Positions 17,577-25,949 of a stretch of DNA of 64,000 nt are shown in pieces. How positions within the stretch are numbered: the first letter of the stretch is position 1; the number at the start of each line of letters is the position of its first letter. The DNA lies in assembly GCA_005801425.1 (NCBI GenBank), contig SYDY01000027.1, positions 1 through 64,000 on the forward strand, in the 5' to 3' direction. The notes beneath the pieces were generated by a model that had not been told where the DNA came from, made no database searches, and saw only the letters and a program-made list of their open reading frames with translations. The stretch is from Bdellovibrionales bacterium. GTDB taxonomy: Bacteria; Myxococcota; XYA12-FULL-58-9; SYDY01. A program made the position numbers and the translations under genes.

Positions 17577-18617
17577 ATGGAAACTTTAGCGAAATACACA
17601 ACTTTAGGGATCGGCGGGCCTTGTGCGCATATTGCCGTTGCTGGCGATAGTGAGGCTCTTTGTGCAGCACTTCGAAATGCCCCCGATGCGCTGATTTTGG
17701 GTGGCGGAAGCAATGTGGTGATCGCCGATGAAGGCTTTTCTGGCACGATCATTCGCCTCACCAACAAAACCATTGTTGTGCGCGATGAGGGATCGCATGT
17801 GCGTGTGATCGCTGATGCAGGCGTCGTGTGGGATTTTCTTGTGGCACAAACATGCCAGGCGGGATTGGCGGAGCTTGCATGCCTCTCTGGGATCCCAGGA
17901 AGTGTCGGCGCGGCGCCTGTACAAAACATAGGTGCTTATGGCAGCGAACTCGCCCAAACGCTTGATTGTGTGCATGCGATCTCGCGTGAAACCTTGCAAC
18001 CCGTGAGGCTGAGCCGTGAAGCATGCGATTTTCATTATCGTCATAGCATTTTCAAAGGCAAAGCCCGTGATCGGTTTGTGATCACGGGAATTGAATTGTG
18101 CTTAAGCAAAAAAGAACAGCCGCATATCGAACATGGTGAACTTGCGCAGGAATTGGCGTTGATTAAAGAAAAACCCGATGCAATGCGCATACGTGAAACG
18201 GTGATTGCCATTCGTCGGCGCAAATCCATGGTACTTGATGCAAACGATGTGAACAGCCGAAGCGTGGGATCGTTTTTCATGAATCCCATCGTAGATAAGG
18301 CTACCGCGGATCATGTTGAAGAAATCATGCAGCCTATGGGCGAGCGTTGTCCTCGATTTGTGCAGGATGATGGCCGTGTGAAACTTTCCGCAGCGCGATT
18401 GCTTGAAGCCTCTGGCATCATACGTGGTTTGCAAGAGGGAGGGGCGCGTATTTCTCAGCATCATGTGCTTGCGATCACCAATATGGGGAATGCCACTGCG
18501 CGTGATGTGGTGGCGCTTGCACAGCGTATGCGCAATGCCGTTCGCGATACGTTGGGTGTGGTGCTTGTGCCCGAGCCTGTGTTTGTGGGCTTTCCTGAAG
18601 CCATGCCTCTCTGTTAG
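17577..18617 (+). CDS. murB: UDP-N-acetylenolpyruvoylglucosamine reductase
   Basis: A 346-residue FAD enzyme that makes UDP-N-acetylmuramate for peptidoglycan. Seen: KYTTLGIGGPC at the N-terminus, the FAD-binding LGGGSNVVIADEGF, the GIPGSVGAAPVQNIGAYGSEL loop, and SRSVGSFFMNPIV carrying the catalytic Ser. The Tyr-containing loop (DFHYRHSIFKG) and length place it with the E. coli-like type I enzymes. It stands apart from any mur cluster and is followed 10 bases later by a BKACE gene in the same direction. Confidence 0.96.
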   Translation: METLAKYTTLGIGGPCAHIAVAGDSEALCAALRNAPDALILGGGSNVVIADEGFSGTIIRLTNKTIVVRDEGSHVRVIADAGVVWDFLVAQTCQAGLAELACLSGIPGSVGAAPVQNIGAYGSELAQTLDCVHAISRETLQPVRLSREACDFHYRHSIFKGKARDRFVITGIELCLSKKEQPHIEHGELAQELALIKEKPDAMRIRETVIAIRRRKSMVLDANDVNSRSVGSFFMNPIVDKATADHVEEIMQPMGERCPRFVQDDGRVKLSAARLLEASGIIRGLQEGGARISQHHVLAITNMGNATARDVVALAQRMRNAVRDTLGVVLVPEPVFVGFPEAMPLC

Positions 18618-18627
18618 CTATCTGCAT

Positions 18628-19488
18628 ATGATCTCACATCCAGCCATCGTGACCTGTGCCCTTACCGGTGTTTTAACTGATCCTGCGCAACATGCTGTTC
18701 CTGTCACTCCTAAGGAAATGGCCCTCTCTGCCAAAGAAGCCCACGACGCGGGTGCCAGTGTGGTGCATGTTCATTTTCGTCAGCAAGCCCAAGGCATGGG
18801 ACGATTTCCCACGTGGGAGCCGAACGTTTGTGCAGAAATTGTCGACGCGATCCGAAGTGCATGTCCTGACATCATTATCAATATGAGTACAGGTATTGTG
18901 GGTCCGGATATATCACCTGTGGTTGCTGCTTTGCGTGCTGTGAAACCCGAAATGGCGGCACTTAATGCGGGTTCACTTAATTATTTAAAATTGCGGTCCG
19001 GAGGCCAATGGGCGTGGCCACCGATGCTTTTTGATAATCCTGTGGAGAAAGTTCAGGGTTTTATCAACGCAATGAATGAACTTGGCGTAACACCCGAATG
19101 TGAATGCTTTGATACAGGGATTTTGCGCAGTGTCATGATGTTTCAAGAAGCTGGAATGTTAAAAAAACCTGTCCATGTGTCGTTGGTGATGGGGGTCGCA
19201 TCGGGAATGCCTGCGAAAGCCTCATGGTTGCCGCTGCTGCTTGAAGAGATGACACCAGGCACCCATTGGCAGGTGATCGGCATTGGACGCGAAGACGTAT
19301 GGATTTTGCATCGGGCGGCAGCGCGTTTGGGTGGACATTTACGAACAGGTCTTGAAGATACGTTTTATTTACCCAGCGGCAGTAAAACCACGAGCAATGG
19401 AAAATTGGTTGAAGCATTGGTGAATATCGCGCGTGAAGAAGGACGCAAGATCGCAACATGTGCTGAGGCGCGGCAAATGATTGCGTAA
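18628..19488 (+). CDS. Beta-keto acid cleavage enzyme (BKACE, DUF849)
   Basis: A 286-residue TIM-barrel enzyme. The family condenses a beta-keto acid with acetyl-CoA and releases acetoacetate plus a new acyl-CoA. Seen: AIVTCALTGVLTDP at the N-terminus, the zinc ligands in VVHVHFR, IIINMSTG, MAALNAGSLNY and GGHLRTGLEDTFYLPSG, where the family's third ligand Glu lies. The frame is open far upstream inside murB, but homology begins at the ATG at 18628. The natural substrate (for example 3-keto-5-aminohexanoate or others) cannot be read from the sequence. Lysine fermentation genes are not nearby, though an ALDH7 gene is encoded 6 kb away. Confidence 0.9.
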   Translation: MISHPAIVTCALTGVLTDPAQHAVPVTPKEMALSAKEAHDAGASVVHVHFRQQAQGMGRFPTWEPNVCAEIVDAIRSACPDIIINMSTGIVGPDISPVVAALRAVKPEMAALNAGSLNYLKLRSGGQWAWPPMLFDNPVEKVQGFINAMNELGVTPECECFDTGILRSVMMFQEAGMLKKPVHVSLVMGVASGMPAKASWLPLLLEEMTPGTHWQVIGIGREDVWILHRAAARLGGHLRTGLEDTFYLPSGSKTTSNGKLVEALVNIAREEGRKIATCAEARQMIA

Positions 19489-19600
19489 GGTTATAATTTA
19501 TTAGTTTGCGTAATATAGTTTATAGTGGCATGTTTTTGAGCGTGTTTGTTTTTCTATGGTATCGTCAGATCCCTTCCCAAACGATACTAAGGAGAACAAA

Positions 19601-20623
19601 TTGCGCCATACATCGAGGTTTCATGGTTTTTTTTGCTTGTTGTTGATGGGGTGTGCTGCTGGCAGTTCTGAAAACCAGAGATTAGGGGAAGGTCCCAATT
19701 CTCCGGCAGAAACCGGAGATCCACCTGCATGGGGACATAACGAAGGCGGTATGCCCGCCATGGGCGGTGTGGATGTGGGGCGCACGGGGGATGGAACGCA
19801 TCTTAGTTATTGGGGATTCTTCTGGAAATCCACGGGGACGCCTGGTGTAGATCCCTATGCTATTTATGATTTGACAGTCGCAGGGCAAGTGATTGTCAGT
19901 TACTACGATGAAAATAACGTAACAGAAGGTGAGCAAGAATGTCATTTTGTGGTGAATCACTACGATGAAAATGAAGGAACCAATGCAAACAGTTATTTGA
20001 TCCTACAAAACGTCGCAGGTGGACCAACACCCTTTGGCTATGCGGCGGTGTACCGCAATGGACCCAAAGTATATTTGTGCGCTCCTCATGATGGCGCGGG
20101 CAATGTGCGTACCTTTGCAACAAAAGCACTTGCCGAGGCGGATATCACGGGAAGAGAGGATGGCATTGCTTCTGCCGATGAAACAAATCTAGGCGGTAAC
20201 GGCTGCAACACCGATGTGTTTTTTACGGCCACCTCGAGCGATGGGGAGAGATGGACTTCTGGCGCGCAGGTTTATGGCGGCCTAGCCATCGCGGGTACAT
20301 GGCAGGACAGTTATCCTGGCAATCTTGATCCTCCCACCACAACTATAATTTCGAATACAGTCTGGGATGGTTTCTTCGGTGACAGAAATATCCCATGGTA
20401 CGACAATACCGCCCAACAGTTGGTTTATATTTGGCCAGGTTCTCCGGATACGTACTCTGTGGTTGTTTGGACCTATGATGGCGGGCAGCTCTATTACTGT
20501 GAAGCGTCCTCTGGGCACGCAAACGCCGAAGCGGCACTCGCTGCAACATTATCATACGACGACACCGATCCTGGCACAGGGGGTTGTGGTGGCTTTGCCT
20601 GGTCTACTCTTAGTCCCCCTTAG
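19601..20623 (+). CDS. Lipoprotein A of a tandem paralogous pair
   Basis: A 340-residue predicted lipoprotein. A TTG at 19601 preceded by AAGGAG fits better than the upstream ATG at 19556, because it puts a short basic segment directly before the hydrophobic run and the lipobox LLMGC. After the Cys comes AWGHNEGGMPAMGGVDVGRTGDGTHLSYWGFFW, then a beta-rich region with CHFVVNH, LQNVAGG and ALAEAD. The second half (from about residue 210) has a further domain with paired aromatic motifs and is missing in the neighbouring paralogue. No known family is recognised. Confidence 0.75.
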   Translation: MRHTSRFHGFFCLLLMGCAAGSSENQRLGEGPNSPAETGDPPAWGHNEGGMPAMGGVDVGRTGDGTHLSYWGFFWKSTGTPGVDPYAIYDLTVAGQVIVSYYDENNVTEGEQECHFVVNHYDENEGTNANSYLILQNVAGGPTPFGYAAVYRNGPKVYLCAPHDGAGNVRTFATKALAEADITGREDGIASADETNLGGNGCNTDVFFTATSSDGERWTSGAQVYGGLAIAGTWQDSYPGNLDPPTTTIISNTVWDGFFGDRNIPWYDNTAQQLVYIWPGSPDTYSVVVWTYDGGQLYYCEASSGHANAEAALAATLSYDDTDPGTGGCGGFAWSTLSPP

Positions 20624-20764
20624 TTTTTCCCAAAAGATATAAGTGCATTTTTGTCCTCGGCTGTCCTGCGTCATGACTGCCGTTTGACAATGCCCGCCAA
20701 ATTTTCAAAAAATATTTTTTCCTACGGTATCTTAGATCTTGCCTCACAGAACATTGGAGAAAAT

Positions 20765-21472
20765 GTGATTCACAAAACACGATTACATGGTGTGTGCTGT
20801 GTGTTGTTGATGGGATGTGCTGCAGGAAGCGCAGAAAGCCAGAACCCAGAACAAAGCCAAAACGTGCCTTCCGAAGAGCCTGCTGCATGGGGACATAGCG
20901 AAGGGGGCATGCCTGCCATGGGCGGTGCGGATGTGGGGCGCACCGGCGATGGGTCACATCTCAGATATTGGGGGGGATTTTGGAAAACGCCTACGGTGTC
21001 GAATGCGTATGATGTTTATGATATGACGATAGCCGGGCAGCTTATTGTTACGCATTATGTGGACAACGTGCAACAGGGTGAATCAGAATGTCATTTCGTG
21101 GTGAATCACATCGATGAGCAAGCCGAGATTGATAACTACCGGGATAGCTACTTGTTTCTGCAAAACGTAGCAGGTGGCGCAACCCCATTTAGCTATGTCG
21201 CCTTACACAAGAAAAATACAGGTACTGTTCCACTCCCTGTTTATACACTGTTCATGTGCTTTCGTAACAATGCTGACGATACAAGGCATACTTTTTCGTC
21301 GCAAGCACTTGCCGAAGCGGATCTTGATTATCCCGAAGGTCCTGGGCGCCTCAATGCGGATGAAGAGCTCGAGGCTCCCGGCCAACTTGGATGCAATAAA
21401 GACATATCATTTACCCCCGCGCCGGCGACCGTCGGACGGGATTGGCTCACCGCGACAGTGTATACACCTTAA
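20765..21472 (+). CDS. Lipoprotein B, shorter paralogue of lipoprotein A
   Basis: A 235-residue predicted lipoprotein, clearly paralogous to its upstream neighbour: the same lipobox (LLMGCAAGS), AWGHSEGGMPAMGGADVGRTGDGSHL, CHFVVNH, LQNVAGGATPF and QALAEAD. A GTG at 20765 with GGAG close upstream is the likely start. It lacks the C-terminal domain of copy A. Its stop overlaps that of the convergent four-CxxCH lipoprotein by four bases. The function is unknown. Confidence 0.75.
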   Translation: MIHKTRLHGVCCVLLMGCAAGSAESQNPEQSQNVPSEEPAAWGHSEGGMPAMGGADVGRTGDGSHLRYWGGFWKTPTVSNAYDVYDMTIAGQLIVTHYVDNVQQGESECHFVVNHIDEQAEIDNYRDSYLFLQNVAGGATPFSYVALHKKNTGTVPLPVYTLFMCFRNNADDTRHTFSSQALAEADLDYPEGPGRLNADEELEAPGQLGCNKDISFTPAPATVGRDWLTATVYTP

Positions 21473-23655
21473 AGCGCCTTCAAAAAAGCGATCAACGCAT
21501 TTTTGTCTTCGACAGACAGATTGCGGAATTTATTGCGCGAAGCTTCACCTTCTCCTGCGTGGCCCTCGATGGCTTCTTCCAACGTATCGGCAGCGCCTGA
21601 GTGAAGATAGGGTGCTGTTTGAGCGATACCCCACAAAGGCGGAGTGCGGAATTCATGGATCCCAGCAGGTCCATCTTCAATACCCAATGCATCTTCAGGC
21701 AAGATCGCATGCAAGAGCAGATCCGAATAGAGAAGCACTGGCGTGCCCGATCCATCGAGGCTCGGAATATGGCAGCTATCACAACCGAGTGTTCCAAAAA
21801 TCTGTTCACCCTTTTGTTCCGTTGCTCCGCGTGGTCCAGGGAGTGGTGGTCCCAATGCGGCGACGAAAACGAGCAGATTGCGCATATCTGCGTCGGATGA
21901 GAATTCGGGATCATCCACCAGATCATCGTCGTGTTCTCGGCCGAATGTGAGTGGTGCTTGGTGCATGACAGTGATCCCAAGTTCAGCACTTGTTGCATCA
22001 CGCATAAATTCGGCGAGACTCGGTACCTGTGCTTTCCAACCAAATCGCCCAAGTCGGCCGTCCTGAAGAATCGCCGCGCGACCACTGATCCCATCAGCAT
22101 TTTGATCGGTTGGATCTTCATTGTGTAAAATGGCGTTATCAGGAATTTTGTCCACAAGCCCAAGGCCCAACAAAGATGGCGTTTGGCGATGTTCAAAAAC
22201 ATTGATTGTAGGATCCGCAAAGACAGCACCGTTGTGGATGGCTGTGTGTTTGTGCAGAATTGTTCCACCGGCAGGTGTTTGGAATAGTCCATCAGAAAGA
22301 ATTCCGTGGCGGATAACATTCACATCGTTGGGCCCTGCACCTCCTATGGCCGGTTGAAAATGACAGGCTCGGCATGAATCCGCATTAAATCGTGGTGAGC
22401 CAAGCCCCTGTGAGATCCCAATGTCGGCATCAAACAATCTTCGGCCCGCGAGGAAGATCTTTTCAATATAAGGGATCAGGGTTTCACTGGGGCCTCCCAA
22501 GCTTCCTGCCTCAGGCATGGGCGTATTGGGAGGAAGTAAACCTTGGCTTTTTGCGTAAGATCCACCCAATGATTTTAAAAACACAAGCAATGCGTTTTGA
22601 TCGTCAGGACCAGCGGCTTGGAATTTTGTTCGAGAGGCCTCCGCCTCACCACCGTGCATCACAATAGCTTCTTTAATACTGGAAGCACGGCCATCGTGAA
22701 GGTATGGCCCAGTCGCTGCAATGCCCCACAAGGGCTGTGTACGAAATTCAGAACCACTTGCACGCTGCATCGTGATCCCATCGGCAAGATCGGGTCCCAT
22801 GTCGTGCAGCAAAAGATCGCTAAAGAGATGAAGTGGCCCACGTGGAGAGAGAAGAGATGGCGTATGGCATGCGTTACAACCAAAATTGATAAATTGAGAT
22901 TGTCCTCGTGTGCTTGTAGTGCTTAGGGGATCCAACTGGGGTGCAGCCAGTTGCGTCGCAAAGCTTACCAGATCCGAGAGGTCGTTGTCTGATAATTCAG
23001 GATCGGCAATATCATCTGTGTCTGTCTCGTTTTGCGTGGTGATACCCATGTGGTTCAATAACGAATGACGTACAATGCTTGCGATATCGGCGCTTTGCGC
23101 TTTGAGACCGAATCGACCAAGCTTTGATCCTTCATAGTTGGCGCGGCCACTGATCCCATCGGCATTCAAATCATCGGGATCTTCCCGCTGCATGATTTCG
23201 TGATCGGAAATTTCCTGAAGAAGCCCCATACCAAAAAGAGGGACCGCATTTCGCTGTGCTGTGGATGCAATGGCGTGGTCGACGGCGGGGCGCGCAGAGA
23301 TACCGGATCCGTAACCATACGCACGTATGATCACATGATCTGTAAGAACATAATTGCGATACAGCGAACTTGCGCCGCCGATCACGGGTCGCTCATGGCA
23401 TGCAGCGCAGGATACAGCATTCAAAGTGGGGCCTACCCCCTCGGCATGTGTAAAGTGTTTGGCTGCCAATACTTTCCCTCGCTCAAAGGCCTGACGTTCT
23501 TCCTGGCTGATGGATGGAATACTCTCGCCAAGAGATGCCATGAGATCGCTTCCGAGTGGTGTATTCCTTGAATTGTCTCCATCGCGATGCTGGGCGCATC
23601 CTAGGGTCCCAGAGAGGATCAGCACGCATGATGCGAAAATAATCCTATGGTGCAT
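21469..23655 (-). CDS. Four-haem lipoprotein, tandem di-haem (DUF1111/DiHOPP-like) repeats
   Basis: A 728-residue lipoprotein (lipobox in LSGTLGC) carrying four CxxCH haem-attachment motifs: CAACHERPVIGG and CNACHTPSL in the first half, CRACHFQPAIGG and CDSCHIPSL in the second. The halves are internal duplicates; both also share EDPxDxNADGISGRA, GRFGxKAQ and a terminal LWGIAxTxPYLHxG followed by a FxxLxxxDxNALxxFLKxLG helix. A single half matches the di-haem oxidoreductase/putative peroxidase family DUF1111. Two fused in one polypeptide is unusual. It should sit on the periplasmic or outer surface and handle electrons. A CcoP-like or peroxidase role is inference only. Confidence 0.85.
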   Translation of the reverse strand: MHHRIIFASCVLILSGTLGCAQHRDGDNSRNTPLGSDLMASLGESIPSISQEERQAFERGKVLAAKHFTHAEGVGPTLNAVSCAACHERPVIGGASSLYRNYVLTDHVIIRAYGYGSGISARPAVDHAIASTAQRNAVPLFGMGLLQEISDHEIMQREDPDDLNADGISGRANYEGSKLGRFGLKAQSADIASIVRHSLLNHMGITTQNETDTDDIADPELSDNDLSDLVSFATQLAAPQLDPLSTTSTRGQSQFINFGCNACHTPSLLSPRGPLHLFSDLLLHDMGPDLADGITMQRASGSEFRTQPLWGIAATGPYLHDGRASSIKEAIVMHGGEAEASRTKFQAAGPDDQNALLVFLKSLGGSYAKSQGLLPPNTPMPEAGSLGGPSETLIPYIEKIFLAGRRLFDADIGISQGLGSPRFNADSCRACHFQPAIGGAGPNDVNVIRHGILSDGLFQTPAGGTILHKHTAIHNGAVFADPTINVFEHRQTPSLLGLGLVDKIPDNAILHNEDPTDQNADGISGRAAILQDGRLGRFGWKAQVPSLAEFMRDATSAELGITVMHQAPLTFGREHDDDLVDDPEFSSDADMRNLLVFVAALGPPLPGPRGATEQKGEQIFGTLGCDSCHIPSLDGSGTPVLLYSDLLLHAILPEDALGIEDGPAGIHEFRTPPLWGIAQTAPYLHSGAADTLEEAIEGHAGEGEASRNKFRNLSVEDKNALIAFLKAL

Positions 23656-23745
23656 AACCCTCTTGTTTGCTGTATTTTTGAGTATGTTGCCAAGATCTTG
23701 CAGAATGGTTCTTAACTATAAATTTCAACGGTTAAGGAGCCTATT

Positions 23746-23928
23746 ATGAAGTTATTAATTGATCGAAGTGTTGTCTTTTTTACCGTATTATTCAGCACAG
23801 GTGTTGCGCATGCGATGATGCCTGAAATATCGCCTTCGAGCTTTCTTTCGCTGATATCGATGATTGGTGGCGGATGGGTTTTGTTCCGATATCGCCAGTA
23901 CAGTTCAGCGCGCAGCAATAAGAGCTAA
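23746..23928 (+). CDS. Small VPEID-CTERM-like sorting substrate
   Basis: A 60-residue protein with an N-terminal signal peptide (MKLLIDRSVVFFTVLFSTGVAHA) and, almost at once, MMPEISPSSFLSLISMIGGGWVLFRYRQYSSARSNKS. This is a PEI signature followed by a transmembrane helix and a basic tail, the layout of VPEID-CTERM exosortase substrates. Between signal peptide and sorting signal there is essentially no mature domain. An AAGGAG site precedes the ATG. The exosortase E/protease gene starts three bases after its stop, as in the known two-gene cassettes. The match is by motif and context; the first Pro-Glu residue is preceded by Met rather than Val and the Asp is Ser. Confidence 0.8.
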   Translation: MKLLIDRSVVFFTVLFSTGVAHAMMPEISPSSFLSLISMIGGGWVLFRYRQYSSARSNKS

Positions 23929-23931
23929 TGC

Positions 23932-25260
23932 GTGATGCTCGATGCCAATGAGATCAGGCAATGGCTTGATTTCAACGTCGGATCTTTTCGGTTATCGCCT
24001 GTGTGGGTGCTCGTCTATTGGCCTATTCTTGTTGGCATCGCTGCTGCGTTTGCGTTGCGTAAAATCAAAAAAAATGAAGTGATTCGGCGTTACGGCATTC
24101 TTCTTGTGTTGCCATTGCTTATCAATATCGTGTTGCTGTTCACGGGATGGTTTTTTCACGAGCGTATGGGACAACGCATCGATCATGCCTTGGTTCAGCA
24201 TGCTGTGATTGCACCTGTGTCATGGATTTTTAATACTTTGCTTCAGATCCCTGTGATCAGAGATCAGCCTCTCCATATCGGTGTTGATTCCTTTTCTGGC
24301 TACATCGCGCCAAGTTGCGCAGGAACCCAAGGATTGTTTATTTTTACGATGCTTGCTGGCGCATGGTATTTTGTTCTTCGTCCGACGACTTTTCGGCATC
24401 GATTGATTTATTTGGTGCTTATGTGCGTTGGTCTTTGTTTGGGTTTTGTCGGCAATTGGCTGCGTCTTGTTGCGTTGCTTTATGTTGGGGCACGTGTTGA
24501 TCGCGATCTGGCCCTCGCAGGATTTCATGACGCTGCAGGTGGGATCATTGTGCTGTTGAATTTTGCATTGTTTGCGTGGGTCACGCATCGTGCATTGAAG
24601 GGTGATGATGGCAAAGCATGGTTTGCGGGCAATCCTGTGGTGCCCTATGTAATGCCTTGGATGGTGTGGATGGCATTGGGGATGCTTTCTGCGCTGGTCA
24701 CGGTGCAATGGGATTGGTCGTATCCGTTGCGTGCTGTGATTGTATTTATCATCCTAGGGGTGCTGGCTGCGCCTTTTCCTCAGACAATGATAAGGGCGGT
24801 TCGCGAACCGCCCCTACAGTCTGTTCTTGCAGGTCTATTCATCGCAGCTGTATGGATTATTTGGGGCCATTACGTGCTCGACCATGACTTTGCAGGTCGC
24901 ATGCCAACTTCACTACGTTTTTATCACATGTGGATCGTCGGTCGCATTTTAGGAACCGTACTTCTGATTCCAGTGATTGAAGAACTCGCTTTTCGTGGAT
25001 TTCTTGCGCGCGCTTTACAAAAGCCCATGTTTCAAGATCTCACGCCATCGGATCTTCGTTGGCCGGCCATGCTTATTTCATCGGTGATTTTTGGTGTTTT
25101 TCACGACGCGCTTGCGGTCCCAGGCGTGGGTGCCGGATTTATATTTGCGTTGCTTTATCGCAAGAGTGGGACGCTTGCATCCCCGATCATTGCGCATGCT
25201 GTTGCAAATCTTGGTGTCGCTTTGTACGCGCTAACCACAGGGCAGTGGCAGCATCTTTAA
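23932..25260 (+). CDS. xrtE: Exosortase E fused to CPBP-type membrane protease
   Basis: A 442-residue polytopic membrane protein. The N-terminal half holds the exosortase triad: Cys in APSCAGTQGLF, Arg in GNWLRLVALL and His in GFHDAAGG. The C-terminal half is a CPBP/CAAX-type protease with EELAFRGFLARAL (EExxxR), FGVFHDAL (FxxxH) and HAVANLG (HxxxN). This fusion is the hallmark of the exosortase E/VPEID-CTERM system. GTG at 23932 is followed directly by ATG; either may start. A copy of the window's palindromic repeat is read through in frame in the linker (IRAVREPPLQSV, about residues 288-299). The gene ends four bases over the stop of a convergent gene. Confidence 0.93.
   Translation: MMLDANEIRQWLDFNVGSFRLSPVWVLVYWPILVGIAAAFALRKIKKNEVIRRYGILLVLPLLINIVLLFTGWFFHERMGQRIDHALVQHAVIAPVSWIFNTLLQIPVIRDQPLHIGVDSFSGYIAPSCAGTQGLFIFTMLAGAWYFVLRPTTFRHRLIYLVLMCVGLCLGFVGNWLRLVALLYVGARVDRDLALAGFHDAAGGIIVLLNFALFAWVTHRALKGDDGKAWFAGNPVVPYVMPWMVWMALGMLSALVTVQWDWSYPLRAVIVFIILGVLAAPFPQTMIRAVREPPLQSVLAGLFIAAVWIIWGHYVLDHDFAGRMPTSLRFYHMWIVGRILGTVLLIPVIEELAFRGFLARALQKPMFQDLTPSDLRWPAMLISSVIFGVFHDALAVPGVGAGFIFALLYRKSGTLASPIIAHAVANLGVALYALTTGQWQHL
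24792..24818. repeat. GTAGGGG-family palindrome inside xrtE
   Basis: A single hairpin with core GGGCGGTTCGCGAACCGCCC ending CCTACA lies wholly inside the coding frame of xrtE and keeps it open, adding about eleven residues to the segment between exosortase and protease domains. Same family as the copies at 53711, 59554 and 63852. Confidence 0.85.
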
Positions 25261-25949
25261 GCTTTATCTTTCCACAAATGCAAACTCACAAACAAAAACA
25301 GTTGATGCAGATGGGTGACGGCACTTTGATTCAGATCGTATGAATCACGCCCTGACATATTGAAAATAAATGTTTGGTAGGGTGCACGGATGTAACTGTA
25401 GTCGAGGCCTACTTTGAGATAGGGCGGAAAATAATATTCGAGTGCAGTGCCAAGTCGCATACTCTTCCATGTTTTCCACGCCACTTCATTGTAACCCCCG
25501 GTGCCAGGATTGTAGCCCTGGTAGCTTAATCCCCAACCTCCGAAAAAAGAGGGCTCAAGAGGTTTAAGCCATTCGGGCAAACGTTGTTGCCAGTGCCATA
25601 CGGGGTACACGCGCACGCCGGAATGCCAATGGGCCGACCACTCACGATTTTTTTGATCGGTAATGTTGCGTCCGTGGCCCGTTAATGCGGTTTCAATCGC
25701 AGCGTAACCTTTGATATTGAAACCAAGATTAAGCAGCGTGCTTGCCCCTTTGCTTAAGTTGGTGCCAAGCAAATTGGCATCCCCTGGGGGTTGGTTGCTG
25801 GCCGAAAAATAACCGGTGTTGACGTTGGTGCCATTGACTGCGGATCCGCCGAGGCCAATACCGATATAGCCACCTGGGCGTGCTTCCGCGTTGGACCACA
25901 CAGTGCAAAGGAACAGCGGCAGAAGAAATCCAACAGAGGTGGTCTTCAT
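25257..25949 (-). CDS. Predicted outer-membrane beta-barrel protein
   Basis: A 230-residue protein with a cleavable signal peptide (MKTTSVGFLLPLFLCTVWSNAEA) followed by RPGGYIGIGLGGSAVNG and alternating aromatic/polar strands (for example VGLDYSYIRAPYQTFIFNMSG). It ends LFLFVSLHLWKDKA, a typical beta-barrel-like terminal strand pattern. Features fit the broad OMP beta-barrel families rather than a named porin. Its ATG shares a CATG with the ATG of the divergent aldehyde dehydrogenase gene if that gene starts at 25948. Its stop overlaps the xrtE stop. Role unknown. Confidence 0.7.
   Translation of the reverse strand: MKTTSVGFLLPLFLCTVWSNAEARPGGYIGIGLGGSAVNGTNVNTGYFSASNQPPGDANLLGTNLSKGASTLLNLGFNIKGYAAIETALTGHGRNITDQKNREWSAHWHSGVRVYPVWHWQQRLPEWLKPLEPSFFGGWGLSYQGYNPGTGGYNEVAWKTWKSMRLGTALEYYFPPYLKVGLDYSYIRAPYQTFIFNMSGRDSYDLNQSAVTHLHQLFLFVSLHLWKDKA

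Noticed and set aside
18403-18627. Longer start for the BKACE gene inside murB
   Set aside because: The extra sequence overlaps murB in another frame and is unlike the family; homology begins at 18628.
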